In this document: in pieces, positions 1 through 7,603 of the stretch
Layout: each line of letters opens with the position of its first letter
How positions within the stretch are numbered: position 1 is the first letter of the stretch
Assembly (NCBI GenBank): GCA_004552485.1
Contig: SFOH01000036.1
Location: 1 to 21,948, forward strand
Reading direction: 5' to 3'
Source: Bacteroidales bacterium
GTDB lineage: Bacteria; Bacteroidota; Bacteroidia; Bacteroidales; Muribaculaceae
DNA length: 21,948 bases
Notes under the pieces: model-generated
Seen by the model: the letters and a program-made list of their open reading frames with translations, nothing else
Told to the model about the DNA's origin: nothing
The model's database searches: none
Translations under genes and position numbers: made by a program

Positions 1-1
1 C

Positions 2-847
2 GTCAAGGACAGCACCCTCACCTGGACCTCGCGCTACGGCTCGGTCATCGCCGTCAGCTACGACATGGGCACCTCCGAGGGCATGAACGAGGCCGGCCTG
101 TGCTCAAACCTGCTGTACCTGCCCAGCTCAAAGTACACAAAAGCCAACGAGACACGTCTGAAGATGAGCTCGGCCATGTGGGTGAACTACGTCCTGGACA
201 ACTTCGCCACCACCGAGGAGGCCGTGCGTGAGCTCCGCAAAGATGTGTTCCACATCGACGCTCCCGTGATGCCCGGCGGCTCGCCCACCACGCTGCACAT
301 GGCCATCTCCGACGTCCACGGCAACTCCGCCATCATTGAATACATCGACGGCAACCTCACCATCTACGAGGGCAAAGAGTACCGCGTGCTCACCAACGCC
401 CCGGCCTATCCCCAGCAACTGGCGGTCACCGAATACTGGAAGCAGGTGGGCGGCCTCAACTTCCTGCCCGGCACAAACCGCTCCTACGACCGCTTTGCCC
501 GCGCCTCCTTCTATGTCAGCGCCATCCCCACCAACGCCAGCCACGAGATGGCCGTCGCCGGTGTCTTCGGCGTCATCTTCAACTGCGCCGTCCCCGTGGG
601 AATCTCCGTCCCTGAACAGCCCGAAATCTCCAGCACACGCTGGCGCACCGTAGCCGACCAGCGCAAACTCGTCTACTACTACGGCACGACGATCAACCCC
701 TCGATCATGTGGGTTGACCTCAACGACTTCCGGCTCACTCCCGGTTCTCCCATCATGAAGCTGGACATCATGAACGCCAAGCGCCCCTACTACGGCAACG
801 TCAAGGCCGACATGACGCGCTCGAACGGCTTCTTGTTCCGCTATTAA
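2..847 (+). CDS. Linear amide C-N hydrolase, choloylglycine hydrolase family (5'-truncated)
   Basis: The frame is open from the first bases of the window, so the start and the N-terminal nucleophile cysteine of this Ntn-hydrolase family lie outside; 281 codons remain. Family landmarks are visible: TWTSRYGSV and SYDMGTSEGMNEAGL near the start, an Asn in SNLLYL where bile salt hydrolases have their first conserved Asn, VLTNAPAYP (second Asn) and NRSYDRFARASFY (conserved Arg). Family members cleave linear amide bonds, as in conjugated bile salts, penicillin V or N-acyl homoserine lactones. In gut Bacteroidales many are secreted or periplasmic, but the signal region is missing here. The substrate cannot be told from this fragment. 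It ends convergently, one base before the stop of the next gene. Confidence 0.88.
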   Translation, partial: VKDSTLTWTSRYGSVIAVSYDMGTSEGMNEAGLCSNLLYLPSSKYTKANETRLKMSSAMWVNYVLDNFATTEEAVRELRKDVFHIDAPVMPGGSPTTLHMAISDVHGNSAIIEYIDGNLTIYEGKEYRVLTNAPAYPQQLAVTEYWKQVGGLNFLPGTNRSYDRFARASFYVSAIPTNASHEMAVAGVFGVIFNCAVPVGISVPEQPEISSTRWRTVADQRKLVYYYGTTINPSIMWVDLNDFRLTPGSPIMKLDIMNAKRPYYGNVKADMTRSNGFLFRY

Positions 848-848
848 A

Positions 849-1430
849 CTACTTGTCGGAGGGTGCCTGCAGCTGATACTGCGGCACAATCTCCTCGGCA
901 TACTGCAGGCCATGCTCGATGATATAGTCAATCTTATCGGGCGTGGCCTCGGTCTGTAATATGGGGAGGCGGTAGGCGGCGGTGACGCGCGCGCCGGGGA
1001 TGATGCTCTTCATGAGCGTCTCAGCCTCAGGCACTTGCGGCAAGGCATGATACTGCTCGTAGGTGTAGGTGAGGAAGCGCGTGCCCGGGCCGATGCCGCC
1101 GCGGCGATCCCACAGCCAGCCGCCCTTAAGGGCAACGGGCACGGAGTTCTCGCCCACGTCGCCGGGGCCGGGATAGGTCTCCAGGGCGTCGCCGGCGGGG
1201 TTGACGCGCACGGTCACATTGTTATTATAGTCTCCGTTGGTTTTGTAGATGACCGCGCGCGGCAGATAGTTTGCCGGGCGAGTGGTTTTGGGGCTCGCGC
1301 CGATTACGACGGGCTGCGCCACGGCCTGACTGTCGTTCTCGCCGTTGTTGCCTGCGTTATTGCCGCGTGAGCCGGCGCAGGCTCCCACACATAAACTCAT
1401 TGCTATCGTACTGATTAATATTCCTTTCAT
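849..1430 (-). CDS. Hypothetical lipoprotein
   Basis: I do not recognise this protein. Starting at the ATG at 1430 gives 193 residues beginning MKGILISTIAMSLCVGACAG, a lysine followed by a hydrophobic stretch and a VGAC lipobox with Cys18, so a lipoprotein is likely. In-frame ATGs at 1448 and 1466 would add 6 or 12 residues (MDERRKMRKFGG) before the signal peptide and are less attractive. After the cysteine comes a Gly/Asn-rich linker (about 25 residues), then a soluble domain with YLPRAVIYKTNGDYNNNV, a Gly/Trp-rich segment (GGWLWDRRGGIGPG) and a helical C-terminus. It converges on the amidase gene and is divergent from the methionine operon. No promoter box was found for it. Confidence 0.6.
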   Translation of the reverse strand: MKGILISTIAMSLCVGACAGSRGNNAGNNGENDSQAVAQPVVIGASPKTTRPANYLPRAVIYKTNGDYNNNVTVRVNPAGDALETYPGPGDVGENSVPVALKGGWLWDRRGGIGPGTRFLTYTYEQYHALPQVPEAETLMKSIIPGARVTAAYRLPILQTEATPDKIDYIIEHGLQYAEEIVPQYQLQAPSDK

Positions 1431-1506
1431 GCCGCCAAATTTACGCATTTTGCGCCTTTCGTCCAAAAAAATACGCCCAAAAGCGTCGCCTCCGCTAAAA
1501 ACTTTT

Positions 1507-1538
1507 TTTGGAGGTATCGAAAATTATGCCTACCTTTG
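1507..1538 (+). promoter_or_regulatory. Promoter of the metY-metX-hom operon
   Basis: A TTTG -33 element (1507-1510) is followed by 20 nt and a perfect TACCTTTG -7 element (1531-1538), the primary sigma consensus of Bacteroidetes. The transcript should begin a few bases after 1538, leaving about 30 nt before the leader-peptide ATG at 1573 and about 240 nt before metY. The same TTTG-N20-TACCTTTG arrangement precedes the tRNA-Glu gene and the toxin-antitoxin pair in this window. Confidence 0.75.
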
Positions 1539-1572
1539 CGGATAGAAAGACAGAAAACCCATTTCAACAGTA

Positions 1573-1665
1573 ATGACACTCAACACCTACTTCACCGCTC
1601 AGAACGTCTCCATGATGGTCATGTTAGGGATGATGCGTATGTGCAGTCGGAGGAACCGGGTGTAA
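1573..1665 (+). CDS. Methionine-rich leader peptide
   Basis: This is a 30-codon reading frame, ATG at 1573 and TAA at 1663-1665, between the promoter and metY. Residues 14-23 read MMVMLGMMRM: six Met codons in ten (1612-1641), with a seventh at the start. It has no resemblance to a functional protein. Its position, codon bias toward the end product of the downstream operon, and overlap with an antiterminator strand are those of an attenuation leader peptide. Its last codons (1649-1659) are the strand that can pair with the 5' arm of the downstream terminator. Ribosomes pausing at the Met codons would leave that strand free; ribosomes reaching the stop codon would cover it. Translation of the frame is inferred. 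Confidence 0.72.
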   Translation: MTLNTYFTAQNVSMMVMLGMMRMCSRRNRV

Positions 1666-1739
1666 GAACTGTCATTGTTTAATGTCTGCTTGATTACCGC
1701 ACCGGTTCCTCCTCGCGAGGCAACCGGTTTTCTTTTTTT
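1649..1739 (+). promoter_or_regulatory. Transcription attenuator: antiterminator and intrinsic terminator before metY
   Basis: Strand A, GGAGGAACCGG (1649-1659), is exactly complementary over 11 bp to strand B, CCGGTTCCTCC (1702-1712). Strand B overlaps the 5' arm of a terminator hairpin: ACCGGTT (1701-1707) pairs with AACCGGT (1722-1728), with an inner CCT/AGG stem around a CGCG loop, followed by TTTTCTTTTTTT (1728-1739). A:B and B:C pairing are mutually exclusive. Expected logic: low Met-tRNA stalls the ribosome at 1612-1641, A:B forms and metY is transcribed; with ample Met the ribosome covers A at the stop codon, so B:C forms and transcription ends. I saw no SAM-riboswitch-like or T-box-like leader. 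Confidence 0.75.
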
Positions 1740-1781
1740 ATATACAAATCTTCAAACCCCACATATATAATATATAGGACC

Positions 1782-3077
1782 ATGGACTTTTCAAAGCTGA
1801 AATTCGAGACCCGGCAGATTCATGCCGGTCTCACCCCCGACGAGGCCACCGGCTCACGCGGCGTGGCCATCTACCCTACCGCCGCCTATCGTTTTAAGTC
1901 GTGCGAGTATGCCGCCAATCTCTTCGAGCTCTCCGAGCCCGGCAACATCTACACACGTCTTCAGAATCCCACCACCACCGCCTACGAATCGCGCATCGCC
2001 GCCCTCTACGGCGGTGTCGGCGCCGTGGCCACCTCCTCGGGTATGTCAGCCATACTCACCGCCATCAAATGTCTGGCCGAGGCCGGCGACAACATCGTTG
2101 CCTCGCCCCTGCTCTACGGCGGCACATACAATCTCTACCGCCACACGCTCCCCAATCTCGGCATCGAGGTGAGAATCGCGCCCACCACCGACCCCGCCGA
2201 CTTCGCCGCCCTCTGCGACGCTAAGACGCGCGCCGTCTTTGCCGAGAGCATGGGCAATCCCACCTGCGAGGTGCCCGACATCGAAGGCCTGGCCCGTGTG
2301 GCCCACAAGGCCGGCGTGCCCCTCGTCATCGACAACACCTTCGGCGCCGGCGGATACCTCTGCAACCCCTTCGACTGGGGCGCCGACATCGTCGTCGACT
2401 CGGCCACGAAGTGGATCAACGGCCACGGCACGGCCATGGGCGGCATCATTGTCGACAGCGGCCGGTTCGACTGGCGCGGGGGCGGCCGCTTCCCCAACAT
2501 CAACGGCCCCTCGGAGGGCTATCACGGGCTGAACCTCTGCGACGCGTTCGGCAACGCCGCCTTCATCGCCAAATGCCGCGTCGACGGCCTGCGCGACCTG
2601 GGCACCTGCCCCTCGCCCTTCGACGCCTATCTGATGATGATCGGCCTGGAGACGCTCTCGCTGCGCGTGCGCCACGAGGTGGAGAGCACACGCCGTCTCG
2701 CCGAATTCCTGCGCGGCCACAAGGCCGTCAAGCGCGTGAGCTACGTGGGCTTCGACGACCATCCCTCTCACAAAAATGCCGCCAAATACTTCCGCTTCAA
2801 CGGCGGCGGCGCCGTCCTCACGGCCGAGCTCGTCGGCGACGTCAACACCACAGCCCGCTTCGTCGAGGCCCTGCAGCTTGCGGCACACATGACCATGATC
2901 GGCGACTCGATCACCGTGGTCACACACCCCGCCTCCACCACCCACAAGCAGCTCTCCGAGGCCGACATGCTCACCGCCGGCGTCACCCCCACCCTGCTGC
3001 GCATCTCCCTCGGCCTGGAGAATGTGGAGGACATTATCGCAGACTTCGAACAAGCCTTTGAAAAAGCACTTAAATGA
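1782..3077 (+). CDS. metY: O-acetylhomoserine aminocarboxypropyltransferase (O-acetylhomoserine sulfhydrylase)
   Basis: A 431-residue PLP enzyme of the Cys/Met metabolism family, full length for MetY. It would make homocysteine from O-acetylhomoserine and sulfide in the cytoplasm. It opens with FETRQIHAGLTPDEATGSRG, typical of MetY. The substrate-side loop reads YTRLQNPTTTAYESRIAALYGG, the cofactor-stacking region SSGMSAI, the PLP-Asp region VIDNTFGAGG, and the Schiff-base lysine is Lys210 in SATKWINGHGTAMGG. The C-terminal part has SLGLENVEDIIADFEQAF. It is the first gene after the Met-rich leader and attenuator, and its stop overlaps the start of metX by four bases (ATGA). The upstream sequence is AT-rich with no Shine-Dalgarno, as usual in Bacteroidetes. 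Confidence 0.95.
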   Translation: MDFSKLKFETRQIHAGLTPDEATGSRGVAIYPTAAYRFKSCEYAANLFELSEPGNIYTRLQNPTTTAYESRIAALYGGVGAVATSSGMSAILTAIKCLAEAGDNIVASPLLYGGTYNLYRHTLPNLGIEVRIAPTTDPADFAALCDAKTRAVFAESMGNPTCEVPDIEGLARVAHKAGVPLVIDNTFGAGGYLCNPFDWGADIVVDSATKWINGHGTAMGGIIVDSGRFDWRGGGRFPNINGPSEGYHGLNLCDAFGNAAFIAKCRVDGLRDLGTCPSPFDAYLMMIGLETLSLRVRHEVESTRRLAEFLRGHKAVKRVSYVGFDDHPSHKNAAKYFRFNGGGAVLTAELVGDVNTTARFVEALQLAAHMTMIGDSITVVTHPASTTHKQLSEADMLTAGVTPTLLRISLGLENVEDIIADFEQAFEKALK

Positions 3078-4090
3078 TTCATTACCACCACCCTAAAGAA
3101 CCGTTTCGGCTGGAGCTCGGCGGCGTTCTCCCAGAGCTGTCCATCGCCTACCACACCTACGGCACGCTCAACGCCGCGCGCGATAACGCCGTGTGGGTGT
3201 GCCATGCGCTGACCGCCAACAGCGATGTGGCCGACTGGTGGCCGCACACGGTCGAAGCCGGATGCTTCCTCGACCCGGCGCACCACTTCGTCATCTGCGC
3301 CAACATCCTCGGCAGCCACTACGGCACCACCGGCCCGCTCACGCCCGACCCGCGCACCGGCCAACCGCTCTACGCCGATTTCCCGCGTCTCACCATCCGC
3401 GACATGGCCCGCGCGCACGCCCTGTTAGCCGACGCCCTGGGCATCAGGAAGATACACACGCTCGTAGGCAGCTCCGTCGGCGGCTTCCAGGCTCTGGAAT
3501 GGGCCGCTGCCGATCCCGCGCGCTTCGAGCACCTCATCCTCATCGCCACCGACGCCAAGGCCTCGCCCTGGACCATCGCCATCGACGAGACACAGCGCAT
3601 GGCCATCAAGACGGACGCCACCTACGGCGAGCCGCGCGCCGACGCCGCAGCGGCCGGTCTGGCCACGGCGCGCGCCATCGGCATGCTCACCTACCGCGGT
3701 TCCGACGGATACAACCGCACCCAGCAGGACCCGCCCGGCCAGCCCATCACCGTGCCCCACCGCGCCTGCACCTATCAGACCCACCAGGGCGAGAAGCTCT
3801 GCCGCCGCTACAACGCCTACTCCTACGTGACCATCCTCGACGCCTTCGATACCCACGACATCGGCCGCGACCGCGGAGGCACGGACGCCGCCCTCGCAAC
3901 GCTCACAATGCCCGCCGTGGTCATCGGCATCACCTCCGACATCATCTTCACCCCGCGCGAGATGGTCGCGCTGGCCTCGCGCCTACCCAACGCCCGCTAC
4001 ATCGAGATTGACTCCGCGATGGGCCACGACGGCTTCCTCGTCGAGCACGACCAACTCAACCAGATTCTCAACGATTGTTTCAAAGACTAA
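3074..4090 (+). CDS. metX: Homoserine O-acetyltransferase
   Basis: A 338-residue alpha/beta-hydrolase-fold acyltransferase that activates homoserine with acetyl-CoA for MetY. It shows GVLPELSIAYHTYGTLNAARDNAVWVCHALTAN near the N-terminus, NILGSHYGTTGP, the nucleophile elbow GSSVGG with Ser134, Asp289 in GITSDIIFTP, and His318 in MGHDGFLVEHD, so the triad is complete. It is slightly shorter than many MetX proteins (about 350-380 residues). Acetyl rather than succinyl specificity is assumed from the pairing with metY; family members can switch acyl donor and the sequence alone does not settle it. The ATG overlaps the metY TGA, and the TAA shares one base with the start of hom (TAATG), so the three genes are probably translationally coupled. 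Confidence 0.94.
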   Translation: MIHYHHPKEPFRLELGGVLPELSIAYHTYGTLNAARDNAVWVCHALTANSDVADWWPHTVEAGCFLDPAHHFVICANILGSHYGTTGPLTPDPRTGQPLYADFPRLTIRDMARAHALLADALGIRKIHTLVGSSVGGFQALEWAAADPARFEHLILIATDAKASPWTIAIDETQRMAIKTDATYGEPRADAAAAGLATARAIGMLTYRGSDGYNRTQQDPPGQPITVPHRACTYQTHQGEKLCRRYNAYSYVTILDAFDTHDIGRDRGGTDAALATLTMPAVVIGITSDIIFTPREMVALASRLPNARYIEIDSAMGHDGFLVEHDQLNQILNDCFKD

Positions 4091-5310
4091 TGACTGATAC
4101 AAAGACACTTAAGATAGGCCTGTTCGGATTCGGCACCGTGGGCCAGGGCGTATGGAAAGTTCTGCGCAGCGCCCGCAACGCCCATGCCGAGATACGCCGC
4201 ATCTGCGTGCGCAACATCTCCAAACCGCGCGCCACCGTCGTCCCCGACGGCATGCTCACCGACCGCGCCGAGGACATCTTTGACGACCCGGAAATAAACC
4301 TCATCGTGGAGCTGGTGGACGACGCCGACGCCTCGTTCCGCATCGTCTCCACGGCGCTGAGCCGCGGCATCCCCGTCGTCTCCGGCAGCAAAGCCATGAT
4401 AGCCAGGCACTTGCCCGAGCTCATCGAGCTGCAGCGCAAGCATGATACGGCGCTGCTCTACGACGCCTCGTCGTGCGGCTCCATCCCCGTCATCCGCAAC
4501 CTCGAGGAGTACTACGACAACGACCTGTTGCTCGAGGTGAAAGGCATCCTCAACGGCTCGTCGAACTACATCCTCTCGCGCGTCTTCGACCACGGCGAGG
4601 ACTACGAGAGCGCCCTGCGCCGCGCCCAGGAGCTGGGATTCGCCGAGTCGGACCCCTCGTTCGACATCGACGGCTTCGACGCCCTCTTCAAACTCATCAT
4701 CATCACCGTCCACGCCCTTGGCCGGTTCGTCCCCGCCGAAGAGATTTTCACCTGCGGCATCTCGCACATCGACGACTGCGACATACGCTATGCCCGCGAG
4801 AAGAACCGCAAGATAAAGCTTGTTGCACAGGTGGTTAAGACCGAACCCGACGCCTTCACCATGTTCGTGATGCCCGAACTCGTCGAGCCTTCGCGCTACA
4901 TCTACAGCGTCGACGACGAATACAACGGCGTGGTCATCCGCGGCGAGTGCTATGACCGTCAGTTCATGTTCGGCAAAGGCGCCGGCGGCCTTCCCACCGC
5001 CTCGTCCATCCTCTCCGACATCATGGCGCGCCGCCACGACTACCGCTACGAATACAAGAAGATGGAGTATGTGAACCGGCCGCACTACACCACCGACGTC
5101 ACCGTGCGCGTCTACATCCGCTACAACCGCACGCCCATTCCCCAGCTGCTCATCTTCTCCACCATCCACGAGCAACTGCTGACGCCCGGCCACAAGTACA
5201 TCATCGGCGACGTGAACCTCTCGGAGCTAATCGCCAACCGCGACATCTTCAACGCCCCCGACGTCTTCATCGCCAACATCCCCATCTTCTTCCGCGACAA
5301 AGACAACTAA
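4090..5310 (+). CDS. hom: Homoserine dehydrogenase (monofunctional)
   Basis: With the ATG at 4090, which overlaps the metX stop in a TAATG junction, the protein is 406 residues; an upstream in-frame ATG at 4075 would add five residues inside metX and is less likely. It has an N-terminal Rossmann motif GLFGFGTVGQGV (residues 10-21), VSGSKAM with Lys101 in the place of the catalytic lysine, GILNGSSNYIL (residues 152-162), and GFAESDPSFDIDGFDALFKL with Asp197 and Lys201 matching the substrate-binding Asp/Lys of the family. No aspartokinase domain is fused and no C-terminal ACT domain is evident. It would reduce aspartate semialdehyde to homoserine. Placement behind the Met attenuator suggests a homoserine supply dedicated to methionine. 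Confidence 0.92.
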   Translation: MTDTKTLKIGLFGFGTVGQGVWKVLRSARNAHAEIRRICVRNISKPRATVVPDGMLTDRAEDIFDDPEINLIVELVDDADASFRIVSTALSRGIPVVSGSKAMIARHLPELIELQRKHDTALLYDASSCGSIPVIRNLEEYYDNDLLLEVKGILNGSSNYILSRVFDHGEDYESALRRAQELGFAESDPSFDIDGFDALFKLIIITVHALGRFVPAEEIFTCGISHIDDCDIRYAREKNRKIKLVAQVVKTEPDAFTMFVMPELVEPSRYIYSVDDEYNGVVIRGECYDRQFMFGKGAGGLPTASSILSDIMARRHDYRYEYKKMEYVNRPHYTTDVTVRVYIRYNRTPIPQLLIFSTIHEQLLTPGHKYIIGDVNLSELIANRDIFNAPDVFIANIPIFFRDKDN

Positions 5311-5357
5311 CCCCGCGCCCCGCCATGGAGTGTCGGCACGGGCAAAAGCACGCCGAC

Positions 5358-5396
5358 AATGCCGGCGGCCGGGAAAGCCGCGCGTTAGCCGGCGTT
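5358..5396. other. Inverted repeat in the convergent hom/ctp gap
   Basis: AATGCCGGC (5358-5366) and GCCGGCGTT (5388-5396) form nine-base arms with one wobble pair in the 166-base gap between the convergent genes hom and ctp. It has no T-run on either strand, so a bidirectional terminator role is only a guess. I see nothing else in this gap. Confidence 0.3.
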
Positions 5397-5476
5397 CCCG
5401 GTCACAGAATCGCTCGTGATTTTGCACCAGGACATTTGAAACCGGGCGGCTCTGCATCCGCGGGGAGGAGTGTAAC

Positions 5477-7087
5477 TTACGGATTGCCGAGGAGGCGGTT
5501 GTACTCGGCGGGATCGTTGATGATGCGCAGGGCCGTGGTGAAGTCGGGGCGCAGCGGGTTGATGTTGCGGATGTAGCTGCCGCTGTCGTAGAGGTCACGC
5601 TCGAGGAGGCCTTTGATGATGGCTTCGAGCAGCGGGCGTGAGGTCTCGAGCTGCTCGCGGTTGTCGTCGCTGAGCTTGACACCGGCGGCTTCTCCGGCGG
5701 CCACGAGTTCGCTGATGAGGGGCGCGGCCGTGAAGTTCTCGTAGAATTCGTCGGCGTTGGGGAACTTCTTCTTCAGCTCTTTGCGGTATTTGTCGAGGTA
5801 GTCCTGAACGAAGGTGTTGATGACAGCCTTGGCCATGAGGTCGCGGTAATAGGGTGTGTAGTGCGAGGTGTCGGCGGGAACGAAGGCGTCGGGCATGATG
5901 CCGCCGCCGCCGTAGACGATGCGGTGGTTGTTGAGCGTCTCATAGCGCTGGGTCGAGTCGATCTTGACGGAATCCTGATGCCAGAGCTCGCCGGATTTGT
6001 AGCGCGAGAGCATATCCATCTGGTACTCCTCGGAGTGGCCTTTCTCGTAGGGGCGCTGGATGCATCGGCCGCTGGGGGTGTAGTAGCGGGCGGTGGTGAG
6101 GCGTATCATCGAGCCGTCGGGGAGGGGGAAGGGGCGCTGGACGAGGCCTTTGCCGAAGGTGCGGCGGCCGACGATGACGGCGCGGTCATAGTCCTGGAGG
6201 GCGCCGGAGACAATCTCGGAGGCGGAGGCGGAATATTGGTTGACCATAACGACCACGCGGTTGAGGCCCATCTGGCCCACTTTGGCCTCGAGCGACACGG
6301 GCTCCTGTTTGCTGCCGCGCGTCGACACAACGACCTGGCCGGGTTTGAGGAAGGCGGAGGCGACGCCCTGGGCTGCGCCGAGGTAGCCGCCGGTGTTGTC
6401 CTCGAGGTCGAGGATGAGGTTCTTCATGCCCTTCTTCTTGAGCTGGCCGATGGCGTCGCGAAGCTCCTTGGGGGTGTCTTCGGCGAAGCGGGTGATGCGG
6501 ATGTAGCCGGTGGTGGGGTCGGCCATGTATTTCTCGTCGACGGAATAGATGGGGATGTCGTCGCGGACGATGCGGAACTCAATGAGCTCGGGCACGCCGG
6601 CGCGTTTAACCTTGAGGTTCACTTTCGAGCCTTTGGGGCCGCGCAATTTCTTGAGGACGTCGGAGTTTTTGATGCCCTTGAAGGTGAAGATGCTGTCGTT
6701 GACGAGGATGATGCGGTCGCCGGCGAGGATGCCGAGTTTCTCGGAGGGGCCGCCGACGGTTGTCTGCACCACGGTGACTGTGTCGCGGACAATCGAGAAC
6801 TGGACGCCGATGCCGCTGAACTTGCCGTCGAGGGGCTGGGTCAGCTCTTCGGTCTCCTTGGGTGTTGAGTAGGCCGAGTGGGGGTCAAGAGTCTTGAGCA
6901 TGGCGATGATGGCCTCCTGGACGAGGGTGTCGGAGTTGACATCGTCGACATAGAAACGCTCGATGAGGGCCTCGGCATAGCGCAGCTTCTGGTCGGGGGA
7001 GAACTGCATGCCCAGGTTGCTCAGGTCGCGGGCGGAGGCGCCGAGGGCGGTGAGGGCGACGAGTAACGCGGTTAAGATTTTCTTCAT
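5477..7087 (-). CDS. S41 family C-terminal processing peptidase
   Basis: A 536-residue exported serine protease of the CtpA/Prc family. Residues 1-19 (MKKILTALLVALTALGASA) form a signal peptide. A PDZ domain spans roughly residues 85-165, with FSGIGVQF and AGDRIILVNDS. The protease core follows: YIRITRF, LILDLEDNTGGYLGAA, then NQYSASASEIVSGALQDYDRA with nucleophile Ser288 and TFGKGLVQ with general-base Lys313, the 25-residue spacing found in E. coli Prc. A helical C-terminal extension of about 140 residues ends RLLGNP. Such proteases trim C-termini of periplasmic or outer-membrane substrates; the substrate here is unknown. It is the last gene of the parE-coaD-ctp cluster, 43 bases after coaD. 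Confidence 0.93.
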   Translation of the reverse strand: MKKILTALLVALTALGASARDLSNLGMQFSPDQKLRYAEALIERFYVDDVNSDTLVQEAIIAMLKTLDPHSAYSTPKETEELTQPLDGKFSGIGVQFSIVRDTVTVVQTTVGGPSEKLGILAGDRIILVNDSIFTFKGIKNSDVLKKLRGPKGSKVNLKVKRAGVPELIEFRIVRDDIPIYSVDEKYMADPTTGYIRITRFAEDTPKELRDAIGQLKKKGMKNLILDLEDNTGGYLGAAQGVASAFLKPGQVVVSTRGSKQEPVSLEAKVGQMGLNRVVVMVNQYSASASEIVSGALQDYDRAVIVGRRTFGKGLVQRPFPLPDGSMIRLTTARYYTPSGRCIQRPYEKGHSEEYQMDMLSRYKSGELWHQDSVKIDSTQRYETLNNHRIVYGGGGIMPDAFVPADTSHYTPYYRDLMAKAVINTFVQDYLDKYRKELKKKFPNADEFYENFTAAPLISELVAAGEAAGVKLSDDNREQLETSRPLLEAIIKGLLERDLYDSGSYIRNINPLRPDFTTALRIINDPAEYNRLLGNP

Positions 7088-7130
7088 ATTATACGGTTGT
7101 GTGTGTTGGAAAGAGTTACAAATTTATTTT

Positions 7131-7571
7131 TCAGGGGAGGAAATCGGAGACGTCGCGTCCGTAGCTCTGCAGCTCGCGCACTATCGACGAGGAGACGCAC
7201 TCGAGGTCGGGTTCGGCGAAGAGCAGGAGGGTTTCCATGTCGCCGATGCGTCGGTTGAGGGCGGCCATGGTGCGCTCGTACTCGAAGTCGGCGATGGAGC
7301 GTACGCCGCGCAGCAGGACGGTGGCGCCGGCGCGGCGTGCGGCATCGACGGTAAGCGTGTCGTAGACGACGACGCGGACGCGGGGCTCTTCGGCATAGAG
7401 GGCGCGTATGGCCTCGGCACGGGATTCGCCCTCGTCGGCGCTATCCGGCTTTTCGGCGTTGACGCCGATGCCGATGATGATGCTGTCAAAGAGCGGCAGT
7501 GCGCGCGCGACGATGGAGGCGTGGCCGCGGGTGAAGGGGTTGAAGCTCCCGGCAAAGAATGCTGTTGCCAT
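7131..7571 (-). CDS. coaD: Pantetheine-phosphate adenylyltransferase
   Basis: A 146-residue nucleotidyltransferase, slightly short of the usual 160 or so. It adenylates 4'-phosphopantetheine to dephospho-CoA in the cytoplasm. The start AFFAGSFNPFTRGHASIV carries the GSFxP...GH active-site motif (TRGH at residues 14-17, canonical TNGH). LLRGVRSIADFEYERTMA (residues 87-104) matches the family LRGLRxxxDFEYE block, and VSSSIVREL (126-134) matches the SSSxVKE block. It lies 32 bases after parE and 43 before the protease on the same strand, so it is probably cotranscribed with both. Confidence 0.95.
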   Translation of the reverse strand: MATAFFAGSFNPFTRGHASIVARALPLFDSIIIGIGVNAEKPDSADEGESRAEAIRALYAEEPRVRVVVYDTLTVDAARRAGATVLLRGVRSIADFEYERTMAALNRRIGDMETLLLFAEPDLECVSSSIVRELQSYGRDVSDFLP

Positions 7572-7603
7572 GTTTCTGCTGCGGTTAACGGTTGGGGATG
7601 AAT

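Noticed and set aside
1345..1545. A 66-codon plus-strand frame upstream of the Met leader
   Set aside because: It is antisense to the lipoprotein signal region and runs through the Met operon promoter.
1541..1781. SAM riboswitch or T-box before metY
   Set aside because: I found no T-box sequence, no specifier-loop arrangement and no recognisable SAM-I or SAM-II core. The Met-codon frame and competing hairpins explain the region better.
5861..6868. A 335-codon frame antisense to the S41 protease
   Set aside because: It is a shadow of the protease gene, Gly/Ala/Val-rich without motifs.
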